A stretch of 9,016 nt of DNA. Origin: Gemmatimonadota bacterium. GTDB lineage: Bacteria; Gemmatimonadota; Gemmatimonadetes; JACCXV01. Where the stretch lies: assembly GCA_013696835.1 (NCBI GenBank), contig JACCXV010000334.1:1-9016 (forward strand). The letters run 5' to 3'. A program made the translations under genes and the position numbers. The notes under the pieces are model-generated. The model made no database searches and was not told the origin of the DNA. It worked only from the letters and a program-made list of their open reading frames with translations. Below are positions 1-6,401 of the stretch, one piece after another (positions within the stretch are counted from its first letter, which is position 1; each line of letters starts with the position of its first letter).

Positions 1-150
1 ACTCTGCTCAGCGTCCGCGGACCCGGTGCCCGCCCCCGCACGCCCGGCATCCGGCGGCGGAGCATTGCCGACCCCCCCGCATCCAGCCGCGAGTGCGACG
101 CAGAGCGTCGTGATCAGGAGGCGCCGCCGCGGGGCGCCGGCCGGCTTCAC
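1..150 (-). CDS. Predicted lipoprotein, N-terminal part only (runs off the left edge)
   Basis: Reading the minus strand from a GTG at 150-148 gives 50 codons with no stop before the window edge. The product begins as a textbook lipoprotein signal: a basic n-region (KPAGAPRRR), a hydrophobic stretch (LLITTLCVALAAG) and a lipobox LAAGC with the acylated cysteine at residue 24. A Gly/Pro/Ala-rich, probably disordered linker follows. The start codon shares bases with the rocD stop (GTGA, 147-150), so translation is probably coupled to rocD. No function can be assigned because the mature domain lies outside the window. The signal peptide is clear in the sequence. Export and lipidation follow from the general rule for such signals, and the link to ornithine metabolism is only positional. 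The GTG start fits because nothing upstream in frame improves the signal peptide. Confidence 0.75.
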   Translation of the reverse strand, partial: MKPAGAPRRRLLITTLCVALAAGCGGVGNAPPPDAGRAGAGTGSADAEQS

Positions 151-1373
151 GCGAGGACGCGTGCCACCCGCTCGACGGCCCAGTCGAGCTCCGAGCGCTC
201 CACGATCAGCGGCGGGGCCATGCGGATCACGCGGTCGTGCGTCTCCTTGCAGAGAACGCCCTCCTCCTTGAGCGCCTCGCAGTACGGCCGGGCGGCCTCG
301 TACAGCTCGATGCCCACCAGCAGGCCGCGGCCGCGCACCTCCTTCACCTTCGGGCTGTCTATCTCGCGCAGGCTCTCCATCAGGTGGGCGCCGAGCTGCG
401 CCGAGCGCTCGACGAGCCCCTCCTCGCGCAGCACCCGCAGGGCAGTCCTGGCCACGGCGCATCCCAGAGGGTTGCCTCCGAACGTGGAGCCGTGGTCCCC
501 CGGCTTGAAGACGCCGAGCACGTCGGCGCGCGAGACCACTGCCGACACCGGATAGAAGCCGCCCGAGAGCGCCTTCCCCAGGGTCATCACGTCGGGCTTC
601 ACGTCCTCGTGGTCCACGGCAAACATGGTCCCGGTGCGCCCGAGCCCCGTCTGGATCTCGTCGGCGACGAGGAGCACGTCCTGCGCGCGACAGATGTCCG
701 CCACCTCCGCCAGATAGCCGCTCGGCGGGATCAGAATCCCCGCCTCGGCCTGGATCGGCTCGAGGAGGAAGGCGCAGGTGTGCGGGCTGATCGCCTCCCG
801 CAGCGCGGCCGCGTCCCCGAAGGGGATCAATCGGAAGCCGGGGGTGAAGGGAGCGAAGCCTTCCCGGTACTGGGCCTCGCTCGAGAACGAGATGACGGTC
901 GTCGTCCGGCCGTGGAAGTTGTTCTCGCAGGCAATGATCTCCGCCTTCCCGGCCTCGATGCCCTTGACCTGGTAACCCCACTTGCGGGCAGCCTTGATGG
1001 CCGTCTCGACGGCCTCGGCGCCGGAGTTCATCGGGAGGACCGTCTCCATGCCGGTGAGCTCCGCGACATCCCTGACGAAGAGGGGCAGCTGCTCGTTGCG
1101 AAAGGCACGGCTGGTGAGGGTCACGCGGTGCGCCTGCTCGATCATCGTCTGCAGGATCGCGGGGTGACGGTGGCCCTGGTTCAGGGCCGAGTACGCCGCC
1201 AGGCAGTCGAGGTAGCGCTTTCCGTCCACGTCCTCCACCCAGGCTCCCTCCGCGTTGCGGACGACGATGTCCAGGGGATGGTAGTTGTGGGCCCCGTGAC
1301 GGTCCTCGAGCTCGATCAGCTCGGCGGCGGACAGGGCACGCTCGTTCGTCGTCGTGGGCGTCTGGACGGTCAC
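147..1373 (-). CDS. rocD: Ornithine aminotransferase (ornithine-oxo-acid transaminase)
   Basis: A cytosolic PLP enzyme of 408 aa that moves the delta-amino group of ornithine to 2-oxoglutarate, giving glutamate semialdehyde (pyrroline-5-carboxylate) and glutamate in arginine/ornithine breakdown. It is a class III (fold type I) aminotransferase of usual length. Visible motifs are GAHNYHPLDIVV (27-38), YSALNQGHRHP (61-71, with the Tyr that favours ornithine over GABA-type substrates), NSGAEAVETA (116-125, cofactor phosphate), FHGRT (153-157), ADEIQTGLGRTG (237-248, Asp238 to the pyridine N) and TLGKALSGG (264-272, Lys267 as Schiff-base lysine). N-acetylornithine aminotransferase is the main alternative, but the YSALNQGH and GAHNYHPL motifs favour RocD. 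The start is GTG at 1373, with GGAG eight bases upstream. The stop overlaps the GTG of the next gene, a lipoprotein. yajQ is divergent upstream. Confidence 0.95.
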   Translation of the reverse strand: MTVQTPTTTNERALSAAELIELEDRHGAHNYHPLDIVVRNAEGAWVEDVDGKRYLDCLAAYSALNQGHRHPAILQTMIEQAHRVTLTSRAFRNEQLPLFVRDVAELTGMETVLPMNSGAEAVETAIKAARKWGYQVKGIEAGKAEIIACENNFHGRTTTVISFSSEAQYREGFAPFTPGFRLIPFGDAAALREAISPHTCAFLLEPIQAEAGILIPPSGYLAEVADICRAQDVLLVADEIQTGLGRTGTMFAVDHEDVKPDVMTLGKALSGGFYPVSAVVSRADVLGVFKPGDHGSTFGGNPLGCAVARTALRVLREEGLVERSAQLGAHLMESLREIDSPKVKEVRGRGLLVGIELYEAARPYCEALKEEGVLCKETHDRVIRMAPPLIVERSELDWAVERVARVLA

Positions 1374-1453
1374 GTGACGGGCTCCGGGATCGGGTTGACG
1401 GGGGCAGGTAAGGTCGAGCGGCTTGGAAGTCGGGTCAAGTGGCGCGCCGCCGC

Positions 1454-1482
1454 TTTCCTTTCCCCCTCCGCGCTCCTACACT
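1454..1482 (+). promoter_or_regulatory. Possible yajQ promoter
   Basis: A TACACT hexamer (1477-1482) lies 17 bp after TTTCCT (1454-1459), 58 bp before the yajQ start codon. The -10 match is reasonable (four of six bases to TATAAT) but the -35 is weak. The position in a divergent intergenic region between rocD and yajQ supports a promoter here. This is inference from consensus matching only. Confidence 0.3.
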
Positions 1483-1483
1483 C

Positions 1484-1496
1484 CCCGGATTCCGGG
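1484..1496. promoter_or_regulatory. Inverted repeat in the yajQ leader, possible operator
   Basis: CCCGGA-T-TCCGGG forms a 6-bp inverted repeat around one central base. It starts two bases after the candidate -10 box, so it would cover the transcription start of yajQ. That is a typical place for a repressor site, but short GC palindromes are common at this base composition. Confidence 0.25.
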
Positions 1497-1528
1497 TCGG
1501 AACAGGCTCCGGCCGAGCAAACACCCAT

Positions 1529-1533
1529 GGAGG
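1529..1533 (+). promoter_or_regulatory. Ribosome binding site that sets the yajQ start
   Basis: GGAGG lies seven bases before the ATG at 1541. An in-frame upstream ATG (1439) would add 34 residues that match nothing in the family and overlap the promoter region. This site therefore decides for the shorter, 164-aa protein. Confidence 0.7.
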
Positions 1534-1540
1534 AAGCGAG

Positions 1541-2035
1541 ATGGCGCAGGACAGCTCGTTCGACGTCGTGTCTCAGGTGGACCTGATGGAGGTCTCGAAC
1601 GCCGTGCAGCAGGCGTCGAAGGAGATCGCGCAGCGCTTCGACTTCAAGGGAACGTCCGCGGGCATCACGGCCGAGGGCAAGGAAGCGATCGTGCTCACCG
1701 CGGACGACGAGAACCAGCTGGAGCGCGTCTACGACGTGCTGGCAGAGAAGCTGGCGCGACGCAAGGTGTCGCTGAAGTCCCTGGAGCGTTCGACGCCGGA
1801 GGCCGCCGCGAAGGGGACGCTTCGCCAACGGCTCAAGGTCGTGAGCGGGCTCGAGGGCGAGACTGCCAAGGACATCGCCAAGTTCATCCGTGGGCTGGGG
1901 CTCAAGGTCCAGCCCACGATCATGGGCGACCACCTGCGCGTGACGGGCAAGAAGAAGGACGACCTGCAGGCCGTGATGACGGCCCTGCGGGAGAAGGAAT
2001 GGCCGCGAGCGCTGCAGTTCGAGAACTACCGGTGA
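1541..2035 (+). CDS. yajQ: YajQ-family cyclic di-GMP/nucleotide-binding protein
   Basis: A 164-aa protein, close to the usual 160-165 aa of the YajQ (DUF520/UPF0234) family. It has the family N-terminus (SSFDVVSQVDLMEVSNAVQQ) followed by a KEIAQRFDFKG segment near residues 28-38, a middle ENQLERVYDVLAEKLARR helix, the VSGLEGETAKDIAKFIR region, and a C-terminus ending in LQFENYR. The fold is a pair of ferredoxin-like domains. Some proteobacterial members bind cyclic di-GMP and act with a transcription factor to change virulence gene expression; others are reported to bind nucleic acids or nucleotides. Which applies here cannot be told from sequence. It is probably cytosolic, having no signal or membrane segment. 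It is transcribed away from rocD from its own leader and shows no sign of damage. Confidence 0.93.
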   Translation: MAQDSSFDVVSQVDLMEVSNAVQQASKEIAQRFDFKGTSAGITAEGKEAIVLTADDENQLERVYDVLAEKLARRKVSLKSLERSTPEAAAKGTLRQRLKVVSGLEGETAKDIAKFIRGLGLKVQPTIMGDHLRVTGKKKDDLQAVMTALREKEWPRALQFENYR

Positions 2036-2136
2036 TCCATCGGGTTCCCCCGCCAAGATTCCTGAAGGATCGCCGCCTTCCGGGGCGTGGGGTTCGGGAT
2101 CCAGCGGCGGCTCGGACCGCGCTCCCTTCGCTGGGA

Positions 2137-2865
2137 GTGGACCCCGTGGACGGTGTCGCGATCCTGAACACCACGATCCGGGGCCGCGGGATCTTCGGCA
2201 CCTCGGCGCGCTACGGCAGGATCGAGGGTAACGACATCCACACGATCGATTGCAGCACTGGCGGTGGCGTATGGCTGGGCCGCTTCAGCGACGGCTGGAC
2301 GATCCGCGACAACCGCGTGCACGACCTCGCCGCTTCGGTGGAGCACTCGATGTCCGAGGGCATCCGCTTCAGCGGCGCCGCGGCCTACAACCTCGTCGAG
2401 CGCAACGTGGTGGAGGACATTCCCGGCCTCGGTCGCGGGATCGCCACGGACGTCTACTCGAGCTGGAACACCATCCGCGCGAACCGCGTCAGCCGGACGG
2501 AGATCGGGTTCTCGGAGCAGCTGGGCGGCTGGGGAAACTCGTGGACCGACAACGTCTCGGATGGCAACCGGCGGGCGGGTTTCTACATCTATTGGATGGG
2601 AGCGTCGGACCCGCAGCCCACGACCTCGAGCCCCGCATACCTGCTCCTGCGCTGCAACCGGAGCCGCAACGAGCGATGGGGGCTCTACATTGGCGGGGTG
2701 CAGAGATCGGCGTTCGAGGACAGCGACTACCGCGTGGTCAAGGTGACCGACCACCCGCTGGCCTACTGGAGCGCCGCGGGCAACACCTGGGAGTCCAGGA
2801 CGTCGGCGCCTTCCCCCACTCCGGCCAGCACGTTCGCGGGCTGCCCTTCCCTCGCTCCCGCATGA
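2137..2865 (+). CDS. Right-handed parallel beta-helix protein, probably the 3' remnant of a larger gene
   Basis: From a GTG at 2137 this gives 242 aa. The sequence shows repeated beta-helix rungs with an Asn ladder at about N32, N59, N90, N116, N139 and N174 (GNDIHTI, RDNRVHDL, ERNVVEDI, RANRVSRT, TDNVSDGN, RCNRSRNE), spaced 23-35 residues. This is the pattern of pectate-lyase-like/NosD-like PbH1 proteins, which usually bind or cleave polysaccharides outside the cell. No catalytic residues can be assigned. The protein lacks a signal peptide, and the GTG has no Shine-Dalgarno. The frame stays open upstream through yajQ, but only about 100 bp of low-quality sequence separate the genes, too little for the missing N-terminal rungs. 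Family members normally carry a signal peptide and more rungs. I infer a 5' deletion leaving a pseudogene or a yajQ-cotranscribed fragment. The start is uncertain. It converges on the SIMPL gene 49 bp away. Confidence 0.65.
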   Translation: MDPVDGVAILNTTIRGRGIFGTSARYGRIEGNDIHTIDCSTGGGVWLGRFSDGWTIRDNRVHDLAASVEHSMSEGIRFSGAAAYNLVERNVVEDIPGLGRGIATDVYSSWNTIRANRVSRTEIGFSEQLGGWGNSWTDNVSDGNRRAGFYIYWMGASDPQPTTSSPAYLLLRCNRSRNERWGLYIGGVQRSAFEDSDYRVVKVTDHPLAYWSAAGNTWESRTSAPSPTPASTFAGCPSLAPA

Positions 2866-2914
2866 GCCGGGGGCATTGGGCGGGTACTGGAGCCCCGGAG
2901 AGTGACGGGGCGGG

Positions 2915-3649
2915 TCAGCGGATCTCGAACTCCACGGTGGTCACGGCCGTGATGTCCTTCTGCAGCGACGAGACGTCGTTGATGCCGTAGTCGGACACCT
3001 CGTTCGAGAACGCCGGCGTGATCTGCAGCACGCCCATCCGCGCCGACCGCACCTGCCCGATCTCGCTGCCCGTCGCGCGCGCGATCTGCTCCGCGCGCAC
3101 CTTGGCGTCCTTCGCGGCGTCCGCCAGGATCTGCACCTTGAGGTCGCCGAGCTTCGTGTAGAGGTATTCTGGCGGGTTCGACTCGAGCGCCACGCCCTGA
3201 TTGATCAGATCGGTCGCCTCACGTGACACGCGCGTGATCTTGTCCACGTCCCCCGAGCGAATCTCGACACCCTGGGTCAGGCGGTATCCCAGTATCTGGC
3301 TCATCTCCATGCCCTGCTCGTTCACGGGGTGCAGGGCCATCGTCTGGATGGAGGTCTCGACGATCTGCTCGGTGGGGATCTGCTGCTCGCCGAGGTAGGC
3401 GCGCAGCTTCCCCATGCTGACCTTCAGGTCGGCGTAGGCCGCCGTGAGATCGCTCGACTGGTGGGACACGAACCCGCGCCAGATGATCATGTCGGACGTG
3501 ATCTGCCGCTTGGCGGAGCCCGTGACGGTCACGGTCTGCTGCGCGGCCTTGACGCGGGTTATCGCGTTCGCGCCCAGGGCGGCGGCGATGACGAGCGCAA
3601 GGCCCAGGACGATGGCCGAGAGCAGGGGCTGAAGGTCACGCGCGGGCAT
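2915..3649 (-). CDS. SIMPL (DUF541) domain protein, membrane-anchored
   Basis: A 244-aa protein. It has an N-terminal hydrophobic segment (about 9-29, LLSAIVLGLALVIAAALGA) that acts as a signal anchor or uncleaved signal, then a SIMPL domain from about residue 38 to the end. The domain opens with QTVTVTGSAKRQITSDM and contains LKVSMGKLRAYL, IPTEQIVETSIQT, the GYRLTQGVEI strand and the AKDAKVRAEQIARATG helix, all typical of the family. SIMPL proteins such as E. coli YggE are periplasmic or membrane-associated oligomers; YggE is linked to oxidative stress, but the biochemical role is unknown. The start at 3649 is set by AGGAG (minus strand, just upstream). A longer open frame to 3937 runs into the neighbouring DUF1499 gene and adds nothing family-like. 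It lies 118 bp downstream of DUF1499 on the same strand and could be read through from that operon. Confidence 0.88.
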   Translation of the reverse strand: MPARDLQPLLSAIVLGLALVIAAALGANAITRVKAAQQTVTVTGSAKRQITSDMIIWRGFVSHQSSDLTAAYADLKVSMGKLRAYLGEQQIPTEQIVETSIQTMALHPVNEQGMEMSQILGYRLTQGVEIRSGDVDKITRVSREATDLINQGVALESNPPEYLYTKLGDLKVQILADAAKDAKVRAEQIARATGSEIGQVRSARMGVLQITPAFSNEVSDYGINDVSSLQKDITAVTTVEFEIR

Positions 3650-3767
3650 CGCATTCTCCTCGTTCAGGTGGGCGAATTCAGGTGAGCGGTCGCGGACCTT
3701 CCCGGCCTGCGGGGCTATCTCGTACCCGTGAATCGCGCGCGCGTTGCAATCCCGCCCGCGTCCTCTG

Positions 3768-4256
3768 TCAGTCGAGCTCCTGGACGAATGCGCGGATGCG
3801 GCGCGCGTTCGTGCCGAAGTCCCCCTTGCCCCAGCGCGAGCGCGAGCGCACGTGAATCGCGCTTCCGCGTCCTCCCTCGGCCGGACGAACCGCGATCGAC
3901 ACGTCGTCCGCGAAGCCCAGGAGGGGGGTACGCGCAACCGCCTGCAGCACGGCGAGCGAATCGTCGCGGAGAACGACCGACCAGGATGGCATTCGCTCCG
4001 CGGCGGCGGCGGCGCGCAGGAAGGCCGTGTCCACCGAGTCCCGGGAGATCAGCGGGGCCAGGTCTGGGTAGGCCTTCTGCTGCAGGGCCGCGAACCCCGC
4101 TGGATAGTCCACGTCTCCCGGGGGATCGGAGCGGAACCGCGGCGGGTCGGAGGGCGTCGTGGTGACGTCGTGGATCGCCGGGTAGCGCACCAGCAGCGCG
4201 AACCCCGACACGAGCGCCAGCACGATGACCAGCCCGGTCCCAGCCTCGCGGGTCAC
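3768..4256 (-). CDS. DUF1499 family protein with N-terminal membrane anchor
   Basis: A 162-aa protein of unknown function. Residues about 8-24 (GLVIVLALVSGFALLVR) form one hydrophobic anchor. The DUF1499 domain follows: SDPPRFRSDPPGDVDYP near 36-52, the MPSW segment, ARTPLLGFADDVSIAVRP, and the family's closing block HVRSRSRWGKGDFGTNARRI with RIRAFVQEL at the C-terminus. The start is a GTG at 4256-4254 whose last two bases belong to the TGA of the DNA ligase (GTGA, 4253-4256), so translation is probably coupled to the ligase. An in-frame upstream extension to 5252 is only a shadow of the ligase gene and is rejected. DUF1499 proteins occur widely in proteobacteria and plants without a known activity. 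Pairing with an end-joining ligase is positional evidence only and does not show a repair role. Family assignment is by recognition of the conserved blocks. Confidence 0.85.
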   Translation of the reverse strand: MTREAGTGLVIVLALVSGFALLVRYPAIHDVTTTPSDPPRFRSDPPGDVDYPAGFAALQQKAYPDLAPLISRDSVDTAFLRAAAAAERMPSWSVVLRDDSLAVLQAVARTPLLGFADDVSIAVRPAEGGRGSAIHVRSRSRWGKGDFGTNARRIRAFVQELD

Positions 4257-5401
4257 TTCGCGGTCGTTCCGGCCGCCGCTCCGAGGCCGAGCCGGGCCAG
4301 CGCCGCGGGCGAGCGAAGCGGACGAACCTGGTCCATGGTGCACGCTTCGGCGGCCTTGTCCGGCCGCCAGCGCAGCAGCTTCGTGCCATGGCGGAAGCGA
4401 TCGCCCGAGAAGTGATCGTAGCGCACCTCGCAGACGAGTCGCGGCTCGAGCGGCTCCCATTCGCCGCTGCGCTCGGAGCTCCAGCGGCTGGGACCCCCGG
4501 GCGCCTTGCCCGTGAAGCCCGGGGGTCGCACCAGCGGCGTCACCAGCCGCTTCAGCGCGCAGCGCTCGTCGGCTCGGAAGCTCGACGTGAAGCCTACGTG
4601 ATCCAGCAGCCCGCGATCGTTGTACAGCCCCAGCAGCAGGGAACCGATCTCGCCCCCGCGCTGCGCGTAGCGGAAACCGCCCACCACGCAGTCCGCCGTG
4701 CGCATCCGCTTCACCTTGTTCATCGCGCTGCGATCGCCCGAGCGGTAGGGGGCAGCAAGCTCCTTGGCCATGACGCCGTCGAGGCCTGTCGCGGAGAGGC
4801 CGCGCATCCATTCCTCGGCCACCTCCCGGTCCTGCGTCGCAGGCGACAGCTGGAGCCCGGCCGCGCCGCCGAGCTCGGCGCCCTCGCGGAACAGGGACTC
4901 GAGCCTCTGCCGTCGCTCGATCAGGGGCCGATCGATCAGGCTCTTTCCGCGCGCATCCACCAGCAGATCGAACACGAGCAGCGTGGCCGGCGTCTCCGCG
5001 GCGAGGCGGCGGATGCGACTCTCGGCGGGATGGATCCGCTGCAGCAGGTCGTCGAACGCGAGCGCGCCCTCGATGGCGATCACGATCTCGCCGTCCAGCA
5101 CGAACCTCCCGGCGCGCACGCCGCGCAGCGCCTCCACCAGCTCGGGGAAGTAGCGCGCCAGCGGCTGCGCGCTCTTGGACTGCAGCAGCACGTCCCCGGC
5201 GTTGCGAAACGAGAGGCAGCGGAACCCGTCCCACTTGGGCTCGAAGAGCCACCCCGCGCCCGACGGCAGCTTCTCGACGCTCTTCGCCTCCATGGGCGGG
5301 AATGGCGGCCGTATCGGCAGGTCGATCGGCGGAAACGGCTCCCGCAGGACGTCGGACGGCACGGCACCGGCGGCTACCCCCTCTTTCCCGGCGGGACTCA
5401 C
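4253..5401 (-). CDS. ligD: ATP-dependent DNA ligase, LigD-type stand-alone ligase domain
   Basis: A 382-aa ligase for sealing strand breaks in bacterial end joining. Motif I is EPKWDG with the adenylated Lys56. VLDGEIV (101-107), FDLL (motif III, 144-147), DGVMAK (motif IV, 208-213) and NKVKRMRTADCVVGG (motif V, lysines near 229-231) complete the adenylation domain. The C-terminal OB-fold ends with the typical LLRWRPDKAAEACTMDQV block. No polymerase or phosphoesterase domain is attached; the polymerase is the separate gene just upstream. The chosen start is the GTG at 5401-5399, which overlaps the polymerase stop (GTGA). A second GTG at 5362 is possible and would shorten the N-terminus by 13 residues, still leaving the conserved PPFPPMEAKS segment whole. 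There is no strong Shine-Dalgarno, which fits translational coupling. The DUF1499 gene follows, again by a GTGA overlap. Confidence 0.93.
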   Translation of the reverse strand: MSPAGKEGVAAGAVPSDVLREPFPPIDLPIRPPFPPMEAKSVEKLPSGAGWLFEPKWDGFRCLSFRNAGDVLLQSKSAQPLARYFPELVEALRGVRAGRFVLDGEIVIAIEGALAFDDLLQRIHPAESRIRRLAAETPATLLVFDLLVDARGKSLIDRPLIERRQRLESLFREGAELGGAAGLQLSPATQDREVAEEWMRGLSATGLDGVMAKELAAPYRSGDRSAMNKVKRMRTADCVVGGFRYAQRGGEIGSLLLGLYNDRGLLDHVGFTSSFRADERCALKRLVTPLVRPPGFTGKAPGGPSRWSSERSGEWEPLEPRLVCEVRYDHFSGDRFRHGTKLLRWRPDKAAEACTMDQVRPLRSPAALARLGLGAAAGTTAK

Positions 5402-6366
5402 GCCTCGGGGTCCTTGCGCTTGCGCACCGGCTTCAACGCGTCCACCAGCGGAGACAGATCGTACCGCTCCCCTTCCAGCAGGCCGGCCCACAGGTCCCCG
5501 ATCTCACGCACGCGCGCCGGCACGTTGCCGATGTGGAAGTCGTCGATGGCGACGCCGGCGTCGACCTCCTGCCACGACACGGGTGCCGACACCGTCGCAT
5601 CCGGCCGAGGCCGGATCGAGTACACCGATGCCAGCGTACGGCCCCAGGCGTTCTGGTTGTAGTCCACCAGCACGCGACCCCGCGGCCGCTTCGCGACACG
5701 GTACTCGGCTGTGATCACGTGCGGGTGGCGCACGGCCAGCTCGAAGGCAAGTGCCTTGGCCACGGTCCAGACCTCCTTCTGCAGAGGTGTCCGCCGGATC
5801 GGCACGTAGACGTGGAGCCCCTTGGAGCCGGAGGTCTTCACGAAGGTCGGCATGCGCAGCTCGGTCAGGGTCTCGCGCAGGATGCGCGCGACCTCGAGGA
5901 CGCGCGGGAACGGCGCTCCCGGGCCCGGGTCCAGGTCGAAGTGCAGGAAGTCCGGCCGGTTCGTGTCGTCGCAGCGCGAGTACCAGGGGTTGAGGTCGAT
6001 GCACCCCAGGTTCACGAGCCAGAGCAGCGAGGGAAGGTCGACGACGATGGGGAAGTCGATGACGTTGCCCGAGCGGTGCTCGATGGTACAGGTCCGGATC
6101 CACTCGGGCCGGGGGGAAGGCGCGCGCTTCATGAAGAAGAAATCGCCCGCCGCGCCGTGCGGGTAGCGCTTCATGACCATCGCGCGGCCCGTCAGATGCG
6201 GCACCAGGGCGCCGCCCACGTCCGCATAGTACTGGAGCAGGTCGGCCTTGGTCACTCCGAGGTCGGGCCAGAAGAGCTTCGCCAGGTTCGTGAGCCTGAC
6301 CTCGCGCCCCTCCACGTTGACCGAGCACGCCTCACCGCCGCGCGGAATCCGCGGGGGAGCGGCCAT
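5398..6366 (-). CDS. ligD: LigD-type DNA polymerase/primase domain protein (end joining)
   Basis: A 322-aa stand-alone polymerase domain of the archaeo-eukaryotic primase superfamily, as found in LigD. It fills gaps, often with ribonucleotides, at double-strand breaks before ligation. The conserved opening VRLTNLAKLFWPDLGVTKADLLQYY (23-47) is followed by FFMKRAPS, LVNLGCIDLNPWYSR, the catalytic HFDLDPG (Asp144 and Asp146, metal binding), SGSKGLHVYVP (179-189) and VDYNQNAWGRT (third Asp235). All expected residues are present, so the enzyme should be active. The protein ends with a basic tail (KPVRKRKDPEA) and overlaps the ligase start. The ATG at 6366 has no clear Shine-Dalgarno; a 12-bp palindrome lies there instead. 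The FKBP gene ends 35 bp upstream. Ku, the usual partner, is not visible in this window. Confidence 0.93.
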   Translation of the reverse strand: MAAPPRIPRGGEACSVNVEGREVRLTNLAKLFWPDLGVTKADLLQYYADVGGALVPHLTGRAMVMKRYPHGAAGDFFFMKRAPSPRPEWIRTCTIEHRSGNVIDFPIVVDLPSLLWLVNLGCIDLNPWYSRCDDTNRPDFLHFDLDPGPGAPFPRVLEVARILRETLTELRMPTFVKTSGSKGLHVYVPIRRTPLQKEVWTVAKALAFELAVRHPHVITAEYRVAKRPRGRVLVDYNQNAWGRTLASVYSIRPRPDATVSAPVSWQEVDAGVAIDDFHIGNVPARVREIGDLWAGLLEGERYDLSPLVDALKPVRKRKDPEA

Positions 6367-6368
6367 CT

Positions 6369-6380
6369 CACGCGCGCGTG
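6369..6380. repeat. 12-bp perfect palindrome just before the polymerase start codon
   Basis: CACGCGCGCGTG is its own reverse complement and ends two bases before the ATG at 6366 on the minus strand. It occupies the place where a Shine-Dalgarno would be. It could fold in the mRNA or bind a dimeric protein, or it may be chance in alternating CG sequence. Confidence 0.35.
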
Positions 6381-6401
6381 CCGTGCGCGAACGCGGCGGC
6401 T

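Noticed and set aside
1410..1438. TTGACC (minus, 1438-1433) as a rocD promoter
   Set aside because: The -35 match is good, but the hexamer 17 bp on is GACCTT, which does not resemble a -10 box, so I did not list it.
237..1586. Long plus-strand open frame antisense to rocD
   Set aside because: Its product has no recognisable domain and is Arg/Gly/His/Leu-rich, as expected from the antisense frame of a GC-rich gene. rocD on the other strand has every family motif.
1423..2136. Upstream extension of the beta-helix frame through yajQ
   Set aside because: The frame is open only because stop codons are rare at this GC content. The translated extension is low-complexity and unlike any beta-helix N-terminus, and yajQ occupies this DNA.
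2870..2896. GGGGC...GCCCC hairpin as a terminator between the convergent beta-helix and SIMPL genes
   Set aside because: The stem is only 5 bp with a 17-base loop and no T-tract on either strand. This is likely by chance at this base composition.
3650..3937. 96-residue N-terminal extension of the SIMPL protein
   Set aside because: It would overlap the DUF1499 gene and read as Arg-rich non-family sequence. AGGAG before 3649 marks the real start.
4257..5252. Extension of the DUF1499 frame across the ligase
   Set aside because: It is a shadow of the ligase gene. The GTG at 4256 gives a membrane anchor followed directly by the DUF1499 domain.
4388..5662. Long plus-strand frames opposite the ligase and polymerase (also 5302-6405)
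   Set aside because: They are antisense shadows with His/Arg/Leu-rich composition and no domain; the minus-strand genes have complete catalytic motifs.
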